64,000 nt of DNA from Bradyrhizobium sp. sGM-13 (GTDB lineage Bacteria > Pseudomonadota > Alphaproteobacteria > Rhizobiales > Xanthobacteraceae). Numbering within the stretch: position 1 is the stretch's first letter; each line of letters starts with the position of its first letter. Of the stretch, positions 17,149 through 25,036 are shown one piece after another. The notes beneath the pieces were generated by a model. That model was not told where the DNA came from, did no database searches, and saw only the letters and a list, made by a program, of their open reading frames with translations. Location of the stretch: NCBI RefSeq assembly GCF_018398875.1, contig NZ_JAGWDK010000029.1, positions 1-64,000 on the forward strand, in the 5' to 3' direction. The position numbers and the translations under genes were made by a program.

Positions 17149-17460
17149 ATGGCGCTGCAACTCCGACCGAACTGCGAATATTGCGACAAGGACCTGCCGC
17201 CGAATGCGATCGACGCGCGCATCTGCTCGTATGAATGTACGTTCTGCGCGGATTGCGTCGAGACCAAGCTGCACAATGTTTGCCCGAACTGCGGCGGCGG
17301 CTTTGAGCGGCGGCCGATCCGGCCCGCGACCGAGCGCCGGCCAGGCGTATGCGTCACCAAGCAGTTGCCGTCGGACAAGCGCGTGCATTTGAAGTACAGC
17401 GTGGAAGATGTTGCCGCGCATTCAGCGCGGTGGCGAGATATTTCGCCGCAGGAGCGCTAA
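17149..17460 (+). CDS. DUF1272 zinc-ribbon-like protein (103 aa)
   Basis: A small protein dominated by Cys pairs: CEYCDKDLP near residue 8, CSYECTFCADC near 27 and CPNCGGGF near 45. These would hold one or two zinc ions and match DUF1272. The rest, after RRPIRPATERRPG, is basic and unstructured-looking. Function is unknown. I use ATG 17149 since it starts directly before the domain (MALQLRPNCEYC); the frame is open back to 17044 without typical sequence. It follows the Lrp-type gene by 111 bases on the same strand. Confidence 0.82.
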   Translation: MALQLRPNCEYCDKDLPPNAIDARICSYECTFCADCVETKLHNVCPNCGGGFERRPIRPATERRPGVCVTKQLPSDKRVHLKYSVEDVAAHSARWRDISPQER

Positions 17461-17485
17461 ACTATCTGCGTGATCGCGAAGTTGA

Positions 17486-17576
17486 GTAGGGTGGGCAAAG
17501 CGAAGCGTGCCCACCATTAGATCCGCATCGGGATAGATGGTGGGCACGGCGCTATACGCGCCTTTGCCCACCCTAC
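17486..17576. repeat. Palindromic intergenic repeat, family D
   Basis: The ends GTAGGGTGGGCAAAG and CTTTGCCCACCCTAC are exact inverse complements. An inner pair, GTGCCCACCAT and ATGGTGGGCAC, forms a nested stem. It fills the gap between the converging DUF1272 and fahA genes and is likely to fold into a long double hairpin in both transcripts. Confidence 0.85.
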
Positions 17577-17592
17577 GGCCTCACAATGACGG

Positions 17593-18864
17593 CTACCCCG
17601 CCGCCAAAATCGTCCCCTCGACCTCGCCAAAGCCGACGCGGTAGCCGTCGCCCTGGCACCAGCCGCGCATCACGAGCGAATCGCCATCTTCCAGGAACGA
17701 TCGTTTCACGCCCTCGGCCAGCTCGACCGGCTCGGTGCCGTTCCAGCTTATCTCCAACAGGCTGCCGCGCTGGTCCTTCTCCGGACCGGAGATGGTGCCG
17801 CTCCCTAAGAGATCGCCGACATTCATGGCGCAGCCTGAAGACGCATGGTGCACGAGCTGCTGCACCGACGACCAGTACATGTATTTGAAATTGGTGCGGC
17901 TGATACTTTTCGGCGCGTTCATCGGCGCGGCGCGTAAGTCCACCTCCAGCGCCATGTCGTAATTGTTCGGCTGCGTCTGCTGCAAGTACGGCAGCGGCTT
18001 CGGATCCTGCACGGGGCCGTGCAATCGAAATGGCTCCAGCGCCTCGCGCGTCACCACCCACGGGCTGATCGAGGTCGCAAACACCTTGGCCTGGAACGGC
18101 CCGAGCGGCACATATTCCCACTGCTGGATGTCGCGCGCGCTCCAGTCGTTGAGGATGACGAAGCCGAAGATCATCTCTTCGGCCTGCTTCTCGGTGAGCA
18201 TTTCGCCCATCACCGACGGTTGGCCGACCACCACGCCCATCTCCAACTCGAAATCGAGCCGCTTGCATGGCCCAAAGCTCGGCATGTCGGCCGTCGGCGG
18301 CTTCAATTGGCCGCGCGGACGGCGCACCGGCGTGCCGCTGACGACAACGGTCGAGGCGCGGCCGTTGTAGCCGATCGGCATGTGCAGCCAGTTCGGTTGT
18401 AACGCATTGTCCTTGCCGCGGAACATCACGCCGACATTGGTGGCGTGCTCCTTGGATGAGTAGAAATCGGTGTAGCCGGAGACCGCGAACGGCATGTGCA
18501 GCCTCACATCCGCCATCGGCACCAGCGCGCGCTTGCGCAAGGCTTCGTTGTCGCGGAGTTCAGGATGATCATCCCGCAGAAGCTCGCTAATCCGCGCCCG
18601 CGTGCTCGACCAGACCTTTGGCCCCAGCGCCATGAACGCATTTAGCTGCGGCGCGGCGAACACCGCCGGCTCGACGACATCGAACCGGCAATCCTGCGCG
18701 AGCTGCCAGAGATCGAGCACGTAATCGCCGATCGCTACTCCAACGCGCGGAGCGAGCCCGTCCTTGGCGGAAAACACGCCGTAAGGGAGATTCTGGATCG
18801 GGAAATGGGAAGTGGGCGCGACGTCGATGAACGAGCGGAGTTTGGGGTCGTTGGGGTGGGGCAT
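17593..18864 (-). CDS. fahA: Fumarylacetoacetase
   Basis: This enzyme hydrolyses fumarylacetoacetate to fumarate and acetoacetate, the last step of the homogentisate pathway. It is 423 aa with an N-terminal SH3-like FAH_N domain and the C-terminal FAH fold. Metal and active-site motifs are visible: FYSSKEHATNVG near residue 133, ELEMGVVVG near 205, VILNDWSARDIQQWEY near 237, and LLGSGTISGPEKDQRGSLLE near 350. It is the last gene of the minus-strand operon monooxygenase-DUF2783-MBL-hmgA-fahA, 58 bases after hmgA. No maleylacetoacetate isomerase (maiA) is next to it. Confidence 0.96.
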   Translation of the reverse strand: MPHPNDPKLRSFIDVAPTSHFPIQNLPYGVFSAKDGLAPRVGVAIGDYVLDLWQLAQDCRFDVVEPAVFAAPQLNAFMALGPKVWSSTRARISELLRDDHPELRDNEALRKRALVPMADVRLHMPFAVSGYTDFYSSKEHATNVGVMFRGKDNALQPNWLHMPIGYNGRASTVVVSGTPVRRPRGQLKPPTADMPSFGPCKRLDFELEMGVVVGQPSVMGEMLTEKQAEEMIFGFVILNDWSARDIQQWEYVPLGPFQAKVFATSISPWVVTREALEPFRLHGPVQDPKPLPYLQQTQPNNYDMALEVDLRAAPMNAPKSISRTNFKYMYWSSVQQLVHHASSGCAMNVGDLLGSGTISGPEKDQRGSLLEISWNGTEPVELAEGVKRSFLEDGDSLVMRGWCQGDGYRVGFGEVEGTILAAG

Positions 18865-18922
18865 GGGCTTTCCCGAATATCGCTAAGGCTGGTTCTTTCA
18901 CCCTCCAGGGGAGGGTAAGAGG

Positions 18923-20269
18923 CTACGGCTTGTTCGGGTCGAACCGTTTCTCGAGGCCCTTCCAGCAATCGGCGTAGTCGTCCTGCAAGGTCGCCGACGT
19001 CGCCGCGTGCTGGGTCACCCGCTGCGGAAAGCGCGTTTCGAACATGAAGGCCATGGTGCCCGTCAGCTTCACCGGCTTCAGCTCGCCATTGCTGGCGCGA
19101 TCAAAGGCCTCGCGGTCGGGGCCGTGCGGCAGCATGCAGTTGTGCAAGCTGATGCCGCCCGGAACAAAACCCTGCGGCTTGGCGTCGTAGACGCCGTAGA
19201 TCAGCCCCATGAACTCACTCATGATGTTCATATGATACCAGGGCGGGCGGAAGGTATTTTCGGCGACCGCCCAGCGCTCCGGGAAGATCACGAAGTCGAT
19301 ATTCGCGGTGCCCGCCGTTTCCGACGGCGAGGTCAGCACCGTGAAGATCGAGGGGTCGGGATGGTCGAAGCTGATGGCGCCGACCGGCGAGAAGGTGCGC
19401 AGATCGTATTTGTAGGGCGCGTAATTGCCGTGCCACGCCACCACGTCGATCGGCGAATGCGGCAGCGTCGTCTTGAACAGCGAGCCGCCCCATTTCACGT
19501 ACAGTTCCGTCGGCGTGTCCTTGTCCTCATAGCTGGCCACCGGCGTCAGGAAGTCGCGCGAATTGGCGAGGCAGTTGGCGCCGATCGGCCCGCGCTCCGG
19601 CAGCGTGAACGCGCCGCCGTAATTCTCGCAGATATAGCCGCGCGCAGGTCCATTCGGAACCTCCACCCGGAATTTCACGCCACGCGGGATCACCGCAATC
19701 TCGCCCGGCTCGATATCGATGCGGCCGAATTCGGTAATGAGGCGCAGGTTGCCCTGCTGCGCGACGAACATCATCTCGCCGTCAGCATTGTAGAAGTGCT
19801 GATCGACCATTGACGTGGTGATGAGATAAACGTGCGCGGCCATGCCTCCTTGCGTATTGGCATCGCCCGCCGTCGTCATGGTCTGCACGCCCTGCAGGAA
19901 CGTCTTGTCTTCCTTTGGGATCGGCGCCGGGTCCCAGCGCAGTTGCGCGATCGGCAAATCATATTCGTGGCACGGCGCGGTGCGCCACAGCCCGGCATCG
20001 ACTTTCGCAAAGCGGCCCGAATGCTTCACCGAAGGGCGGATGCGATAGAGCCAGGAGCGCTCATTGCTGCCGCGCGGCGCGGTGAACGGCGAGCCGGAGA
20101 GCTGTTCGGCATAGAGCCCGTAGGCGCAGCGCTGCGGCGAATTGCGGCCCATCGGCAGCGCACCGGGCAAGGCTTCAGTTTCAAAACTGTTGCCGAAACC
20201 GGACATATAGCCCGGCGTCAGTTGTGCGCTGCTGCGAACGATCTGATCAGGCGAGGTGTTGATATTCAT
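18923..20269 (-). CDS. hmgA: Homogentisate 1,2-dioxygenase
   Basis: An Fe(II) ring-cleaving dioxygenase that opens homogentisate to maleylacetoacetate. It is 448 aa, a normal length. It begins with YMSGFGNSFETEALPGALP, typical of the family. Iron ligands are seen in PPWYHMNIMSEFMGLIYG (His and Glu) and in SLHNCMLPHGPDREAF (His). The start ATG 20269 is three bases after the stop of the MBL gene, with GAGGA inside that gene's end, so translation is coupled. Its substrate comes from hpd and possibly from the upstream FAD monooxygenase. Confidence 0.97.
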   Translation of the reverse strand: MNINTSPDQIVRSSAQLTPGYMSGFGNSFETEALPGALPMGRNSPQRCAYGLYAEQLSGSPFTAPRGSNERSWLYRIRPSVKHSGRFAKVDAGLWRTAPCHEYDLPIAQLRWDPAPIPKEDKTFLQGVQTMTTAGDANTQGGMAAHVYLITTSMVDQHFYNADGEMMFVAQQGNLRLITEFGRIDIEPGEIAVIPRGVKFRVEVPNGPARGYICENYGGAFTLPERGPIGANCLANSRDFLTPVASYEDKDTPTELYVKWGGSLFKTTLPHSPIDVVAWHGNYAPYKYDLRTFSPVGAISFDHPDPSIFTVLTSPSETAGTANIDFVIFPERWAVAENTFRPPWYHMNIMSEFMGLIYGVYDAKPQGFVPGGISLHNCMLPHGPDREAFDRASNGELKPVKLTGTMAFMFETRFPQRVTQHAATSATLQDDYADCWKGLEKRFDPNKP

Positions 20270-20272
20270 GGT

Positions 20273-21229
20273 CTATCCTCCTCCTTGCAGGGCGGCCCAC
20301 ATTTCCTGGTCGCGCTTGTCGGTCCAGATCACGGGATCGTCTATTCCTGACGCCTCGTCGAACGCGCGCGAGACGTTAAACGGCAGGCAGTGCTCGTAAA
20401 TGGCGAAGCTGGAAAATTTTGGATCCATCACCTCGCGCGTTGCGGCAAAGGTCTCTTTCAGCGTGCGGCCCTTGGCAACCGAGCTTTCCGCGGCGCCATA
20501 GAGCGTCGTGACGAAGTCGCGCGTCATCGCGATCGCGTCGCGCCCGGTTGAAAGTCCCTTCAGCGCGTCGCCGCGGCCCGGCGCGATCGCCTTCGGATTG
20601 AAGGCGCGGATTTCGTTCAGCGTCATCGGCCATTCACGTAAATGCGCATCGCCGCAATAGCAGGCCGAGTGATATTCGATGAGGTCGCCGGAAAACATCA
20701 CTTCGGCATCCGGCACCCAGGCCACGATATCGCCGGACGTATGCCCGGCACCGAGTTGCATCAACCGCACCTCGCGTTTTCCCAAGTAAATCGACATCTC
20801 GCCTTCAAACGTCAGCGTCGGCCAAGTCAGCCCGGGAATGCTCTGCGCATCCTGGAACAGGCGGGGAAAGCGGCCATATTCGGAATCCCAATCCTGCTGG
20901 CCGCGCTCCTCGATCAGCCGGTAGGTTTCGGCCGACGCCACGATGCCCTGCGCCTTGTAGGCGGAGGCGCCTAGCACGCGGACGGCGTGATAGTGCGACA
21001 GCACGACATATTTGATGGGCTTGTCGGTGACGGTGCGCACCCGCTCGATCACCTTGTTGGCCATCGCCGGCGTCGCCTGCGCGTCGAACACAAGGCAGCC
21101 GTCGTCGCCAACGATGATCGCGGAGTTCGGATCGCCCTCGGCGGTGAACGCGTAGAGATCAGTGCCGATTTCGGAGAAGGTGATCTTCTTTTCCGCGAGA
21201 TCGGTGGTGGACGCGAAACCTTTAGCCAT
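20273..21229 (-). CDS. Metallo-beta-lactamase-fold hydrolase with degenerate metal motif
   Basis: An MBL-fold protein of 318 aa within the homogentisate operon. The usual HxHxDH motif reads HYHAVR (residues 79-84), so the Asp and third His of the second metal site are replaced by Val and Arg. The later ligands GAGHTSGD (His 163) and FSGDLIEYH (Asp 182) are kept. One metal at most is expected, or a changed chemistry. Function is not known; the operon suggests a hydrolytic or detoxifying step on an aromatic or ring-opened intermediate. ATG 21229 is favoured over TTG 21232 because AGGAA lies 8 bases upstream. A 34-base gap separates it from the DUF2783 gene. Confidence 0.85.
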   Translation of the reverse strand: MAKGFASTTDLAEKKITFSEIGTDLYAFTAEGDPNSAIIVGDDGCLVFDAQATPAMANKVIERVRTVTDKPIKYVVLSHYHAVRVLGASAYKAQGIVASAETYRLIEERGQQDWDSEYGRFPRLFQDAQSIPGLTWPTLTFEGEMSIYLGKREVRLMQLGAGHTSGDIVAWVPDAEVMFSGDLIEYHSACYCGDAHLREWPMTLNEIRAFNPKAIAPGRGDALKGLSTGRDAIAMTRDFVTTLYGAAESSVAKGRTLKETFAATREVMDPKFSSFAIYEHCLPFNVSRAFDEASGIDDPVIWTDKRDQEMWAALQGGG

Positions 21230-21263
21230 CAATTCGATTCCTGACTTCGTTTAAGACGTGAAA

Positions 21264-21491
21264 TTATTGTTGCTGCTGCTCTTGCTGCTGGCTCGCATCG
21301 AGCATCCGCCGAGCGGCGAGCGCAATCGCTTCCTTCAGCACATCGAGGTCACCGATGTGATTGGCGAGGATGAGAACCAGTGCCGCATCGAGATCGGCGC
21401 TTTGCTCGTCGTTCAGTCCACGATGCGCCTCGACGATGGCGCGGAACGCGTCATCAGGCTTGGCAAAGTTCGAACTGGTCGATAACGCCAT
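21264..21491 (-). CDS. DUF2783 small protein (75 aa)
   Basis: A short, mainly helical acidic protein with LNDEQSADLDAALVLILANH (about residues 26-45), recognisable as DUF2783. It ends in a Gln-rich tail (ASQQQEQQQQ). Genes of this family usually sit directly beside an FAD aromatic monooxygenase, as here, nine bases after it. I infer a coupling or regulatory subunit for that hydroxylase, analogous to the small MhaB partner of 3-hydroxyphenylacetate 6-hydroxylase in Pseudomonas putida. The function of DUF2783 itself is not established. Confidence 0.82.
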   Translation of the reverse strand: MALSTSSNFAKPDDAFRAIVEAHRGLNDEQSADLDAALVLILANHIGDLDVLKEAIALAARRMLDASQQQEQQQQ

Positions 21492-21500
21492 GACGAAACC

Positions 21501-23114
21501 TCAGTTGTGGCCGGCGGCACGCGCGAGCGCGGCGTCGAGTGCCGCCCGGGTCGGATGCCGAAAGCGCGCCGCGACATAGCCATCGGGACGCAGCAGATAG
21601 GCCGTGCCTGGCTCGGCGTCGTAACGCGTAGCAGCAAGACCTGCAGAATCGGCCAGACCGTCTTTGCCGCCAATCCGGATTGTGGCTATTTCCTCAGGCA
21701 GCTCCGGCGCAGCACCATTGCTAAACTCCAGCAGCGTGAACCCCGTTCCCGCCCCGATGAAAGCATCGGTGAGATACATCGGTTCGCCGCTCCGGCCTGC
21801 AACCGGCGCGTCCGGCATCGAGGCGCCGGGACGCGGGCCGCCGCGCCAGCAATCGCTATCGGCGGTCGAAAGCGGCGTTTCGTAGATCGAGGGCGTCGAG
21901 AGACGCCCCGCATTCACCATGCGCTTGCCGAACTCGGTTTCCCGGGCGAGCGATAGCACTGCCTTGCGCAGCCGCGCCTCCTGGCGGGAGTTCGGCGCCA
22001 TGAAATCGGTCGAGCGGGTGGATTCGCGGATGTTCTCGTCGGCCGCGGCGCTGCGCTCGATGTGGTAGCTCTCAAGCAGCGCCTCGGGCGAGATACCCCG
22101 CAGCACGCGATCGAGTTTCCACGCCAGATTCTCGGCGTCCTCGAGCCCGGAATTGGCGCCGCGGGCGCCGAACGGCGAGACCTGATGGGCGGCATCGCCG
22201 GCAAAGATCACCCGGCCATGGATAAACTTGTTCATCCGCCGGCACTGGAATTTGTACAGTGAGATCCATTCGAAATCGAACTTGTCGTGACCGAGCATGC
22301 GGGCGATGCGTGGCCGCACGTTCTCCGGCAGCTTTTCCACCGCCGGATCGGCAAAGCGATTGAGCTGCAGGTCGATCCGCCAAATGTCGTCCGGCTGCTT
22401 GTGCAGGAGCGCGGAGCGTCCGGCGTGGAACGGCGGATCGAACCAGAACCAGCGCTCGGTTGGAAACGCCGCGGTCATCTTGACGTCGGCGATCAGGAAC
22501 TGGTCTTCGAACACCTGGCCCGCAAAGTCCGCTCCGACCATTTGCCGCAGCGACGATCGGGCGCCATCGCAGGCGATCACGTATTGCGCCGCCAACCGAT
22601 AGGGGCCGTCCGGCGTCTGGATCGTCAGCACCACATGGTCGTTGTGCGGCTCGAGCCCGGTCACCTTGTTGCGCCAGCGCAGGTCGATCTCGGGGAGTTC
22701 CTCGACACGATCGACCAGATAGGCCTCAGCGTAGAATTGCTGCAGGTTGATGAAGGCCGGCCGCTTGTGACCCTCCTCGGGCAGCAAATTGAATTGATAG
22801 AGCTGGGAGTCGCCGTGAAAGATCTTGCCGACGCTCCACACCACGCCCTTGTCGACCATGCGCTGGCCGATGCCGAGCCGGTCCCAGAATTCGAGCGAGC
22901 GTTTGGAGAAGCAGATCGCCCGCGAGCCCTCGCCGATCCGGTCAGCGTCGTCGAGCAGCACGACCGCTTGCCCGCGCTGCGCCAGATCGATCGCCAGCGA
23001 CAGCCCCACTGGACCAGCGCCGACGACGACAACAGCGTGCTCGGCGGTATTCGCGCCCACCCGGTCCTGATCGGGATGGCGGCGATAGCCGAACTGGGTT
23101 TTAGTCAGCGCCAT
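21501..23114 (-). CDS. FAD-dependent aromatic-ring monooxygenase
   Basis: A class A flavoprotein hydroxylase of about 537 aa. The Rossmann motif GAGPVGLSLAIDLAQRG is near residue 35, the second FAD/NADPH motif is YVIACDGARSSLR near residue 180, and the third is GRVIFAGDAAHQVSPFGARG near residue 295. A C-terminal thioredoxin-like region follows. It resembles 3-(3-hydroxyphenyl)propionate hydroxylase (MhpA) and MhaA. In an operon with hmgA and fahA, the natural guess is 3-hydroxyphenylacetate to homogentisate. Start: ATG 23114 rather than GTG 23132, on codon type and spacing. The divergent MarR gene is likely to control it. Confidence 0.88.
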   Translation of the reverse strand: MALTKTQFGYRRHPDQDRVGANTAEHAVVVVGAGPVGLSLAIDLAQRGQAVVLLDDADRIGEGSRAICFSKRSLEFWDRLGIGQRMVDKGVVWSVGKIFHGDSQLYQFNLLPEEGHKRPAFINLQQFYAEAYLVDRVEELPEIDLRWRNKVTGLEPHNDHVVLTIQTPDGPYRLAAQYVIACDGARSSLRQMVGADFAGQVFEDQFLIADVKMTAAFPTERWFWFDPPFHAGRSALLHKQPDDIWRIDLQLNRFADPAVEKLPENVRPRIARMLGHDKFDFEWISLYKFQCRRMNKFIHGRVIFAGDAAHQVSPFGARGANSGLEDAENLAWKLDRVLRGISPEALLESYHIERSAAADENIRESTRSTDFMAPNSRQEARLRKAVLSLARETEFGKRMVNAGRLSTPSIYETPLSTADSDCWRGGPRPGASMPDAPVAGRSGEPMYLTDAFIGAGTGFTLLEFSNGAAPELPEEIATIRIGGKDGLADSAGLAATRYDAEPGTAYLLRPDGYVAARFRHPTRAALDAALARAAGHN

Positions 23115-23138
23115 GCGGGTCAACCCCGTCACTAGCCA

Positions 23139-23163
23139 AGGGTCTGCGACCCTGCTAAATTAG
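23139..23163. promoter_or_regulatory. Candidate MarR operator(s)
   Basis: In the gap between the monooxygenase and the MarR gene there are two adjacent short palindromes: AGGGTC-TGC-GACCCT (23139-23153) and CTAA-A-TTAG (23155-23163). They lie just upstream of the monooxygenase start, where a repressor would block its transcription. MarR proteins bind palindromes of about this size; the assignment is positional. Confidence 0.4.
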
Positions 23164-23226
23164 TCTCACCTGCAACTATCTTAAACCCCCGGCCGGGTCC
23201 GGCGTCAACTCAAATCGAGGCGATTC

Positions 23227-23766
23227 TTGCCAAAAGCGATGTCAGGCGAAATGGTGGCCGGTTCGCGGGAAGAGAGCGCGCCGAAAAGGGCCGCACGACT
23301 GGACCTCTTCAAGTTCGTGCCGTTCCGGCTCAACCGGCTGGCGGCGGAAGTCAGCTCCGCACTCTCGGCCGAATATGCGGCGCGCTATGGGCTCGATATT
23401 CCGGAATGGCGCGTGCTGGCGACGCTCGGCTTCCGTCACGATGCCTGCAGCGCGCAATACATCGCCCACTGCACCCGCACCCACAAATCCACCATCAGCC
23501 GCGCGGTCACCTCGCTGATGAAGCGGCAGATCGTCGAGCGTGTCGAGAGCGAGGACGACCGCCGCGAATTCCGCCTGCGTCTGACGCACAAGGGCGAAGC
23601 GCTCTACGAGGAATTGATCCCGCGGCTGCTGCGCAGGGAACAGGAGATACTGTCCTGTCTGTCCGCGCAGGAGCGCAAGGATTTCGCGCGGCTGCTCGGG
23701 AAGGTCGAGGCGAGCCTCGACCTGGTGCAGACCAGCGAAGAGGCGGACGCGAAGGAAGCTTACTGA
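23227..23766 (+). CDS. MarR-family transcriptional regulator
   Basis: A 179-residue winged-helix regulator. The core from about residue 34 (PFRLNRLAAEVSSALSAEYA) runs through IPEWRVLATLG, the recognition region THKSTISRAVTSLMKRQIVE and the wing ESEDDRREFRLRLTHKGEA, all standard MarR. It is divergent from the aromatic monooxygenase operon and probably represses it until an aromatic ligand binds. The start is probably TTG 23227, which has GAGG six bases upstream; ATG 23239 and ATG 23251 are alternatives and would change only the disordered N-terminus. Confidence 0.9.
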   Translation: MPKAMSGEMVAGSREESAPKRAARLDLFKFVPFRLNRLAAEVSSALSAEYAARYGLDIPEWRVLATLGFRHDACSAQYIAHCTRTHKSTISRAVTSLMKRQIVERVESEDDRREFRLRLTHKGEALYEELIPRLLRREQEILSCLSAQERKDFARLLGKVEASLDLVQTSEEADAKEAY

Positions 23767-23790
23767 CCGGCTTGAGCGCTGTGCCGAGGC

Positions 23791-24135
23791 TCACTTCACG
23801 GCCGTCACCACAATCTCCACGATATGAGGCGGCTCGAGATCGACGCCGATGCAGGCGCGCATTGGCGGATTTTTGGTATCGACCCATTCGTCCCAGGCGC
23901 GGTTCATCTCACCCTTCCGCTTGATATCGGTGATGTAGACGATAGCCGAGAGAATCTTGCTCTTGTCCGTGCCGCACAGCGCGAGGCTTTCGTCGATCCG
24001 GGCGAGCGCCTTTACGCTCTGCTCGTACATCGACGGGGTAACGGGGTCGGGCGCGACAGCCACCGTGAACACCAGATCGTCGTGCGCGACGGCGCGGCTG
24101 CGGGTTGGTGTAAGCCCGGCAAAGCGTTGAATCAT
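23791..24135 (-). CDS. RidA/YjgF family protein
   Basis: A 114-residue member of the RidA (YjgF/YER057c/UK114) family, which deaminates reactive enamines/imines or hydrolyses related intermediates. Visible family features are the Ser/Tyr-containing QSVKALARIDESLALCG helix, ILSAIVYITDIKRKGEMN and the C-terminal PPMRACIGVDLEPPHIVEIVVTA, including the conserved Arg in MRACIGV (about residue 93). It converges on the MarR gene and follows the broken dehydrogenase gene on the same strand (11 bases), suggesting one catabolic operon with the MBL gene further upstream. Confidence 0.88.
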   Translation of the reverse strand: MIQRFAGLTPTRSRAVAHDDLVFTVAVAPDPVTPSMYEQSVKALARIDESLALCGTDKSKILSAIVYITDIKRKGEMNRAWDEWVDTKNPPMRACIGVDLEPPHIVEIVVTAVK

Positions 24136-24146
24136 GATATCTCCGA

Positions 24147-25027
24147 TTAGCGGCCAATATGTTTCGCGATGACCGGGAAATAATTATCGCCCGATCCGGC
24201 ATCGATCGCCTCCTGCAGTATCGTTCTGACTAACTCCGCACCACGGATTTTCAATCCCGCATCGGCTGCGAGCTCCAGCGCATAGGAAAGATCCTTCAGC
24301 GCATATTCGGTCGAGAACGCGCGCTCCGGAAAATTGCCCGGCACGATCGCCTTCATGCCGTGATTGCGTAGCGCAAAGCTGTCGGCCGAACCCTTGGACA
24401 GCGTGTCGAGCAACAGCTTTGGATCGACACCATTCTGCTTCGCGACAGCGACCGCTTCAGCGAGCGCGTTGACGGTTTCGAACAGCACCATGTTGTTGAG
24501 AATCTTCGTCACCTGCCCCGAGCCGACGTCGCCGCAATGGGTGACATCAGTGGCAAAACAACGATCAGTGGCTCGATATCGGCATAAAGTGCGGGCGTCG
24601 CGCCAACCATCACGCTCAGCGTGCCGTCCTGCGCCGCCTGGCGCGTGCGCGCGATCGGCGCGTCGGCCCAGGATGCATCCTCGGCCTGCAGCAGCTTGGC
24701 AAACTCACGGGTTTGGCCGACTGACGACGTACCGAGATCGACGACGACCTGACCACCGCGGATGTTTGCCAGGATTCCGTCGCCCTCGAACACCGCGCGC
24801 ACATGCTTGGCGCTGGGCAGGCAGAGGAACAACAAATCGCTTTGCCTGACGACGTCGGCGACGGTGCCTGCGGCCTTCGCGCCCTCGGCCTGCAGCAGTG
24901 CCAGCGGCTCGGCCGCAAGATCGAACGCGATCACGCGCTTACCGCTCTTCTTCACGAGATTGCGGCAGATCGGCTCGCCCATCACGCCGAGGCCGATGAA
25001 GCCGATCGTGTTGTACGCTGGCATCAT
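24147..25027 (-). pseudogene. 3-Hydroxyisobutyrate-dehydrogenase-like gene broken by a one-base frameshift
   Basis: Two adjoining reading frames together make one beta-hydroxyacid dehydrogenase. The first (25027-24509) has the NAD-binding start IGFIGLGVMGEPICRNL and GQVVVDLGTSS. The second (24512-24147) has the catalytic-domain part TKILNNMVLFETVNALAEAV with its lysine-region motif and GMKAIVPGNFPE. Between them, in the second frame, the bases still encode CFATDVTHCGDVGSGQV, the expected linker to the catalytic Lys motif. The break lies in ATCGTTGTTTTGCC near 24555: one base appears lost after ADIEPLI. I see no canonical slippery heptamer, so this is a mutation or a sequencing error rather than programmed frameshifting. 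Confidence 0.85.
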
Positions 25028-25036
25028 AACCGTCCG

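Noticed and set aside
24509..24560. Programmed ribosomal frameshifting in the dehydrogenase gene
   Set aside because: No canonical X-XXY-YYZ heptamer and no reason for a metabolic dehydrogenase to need it; a plain indel explains the data.
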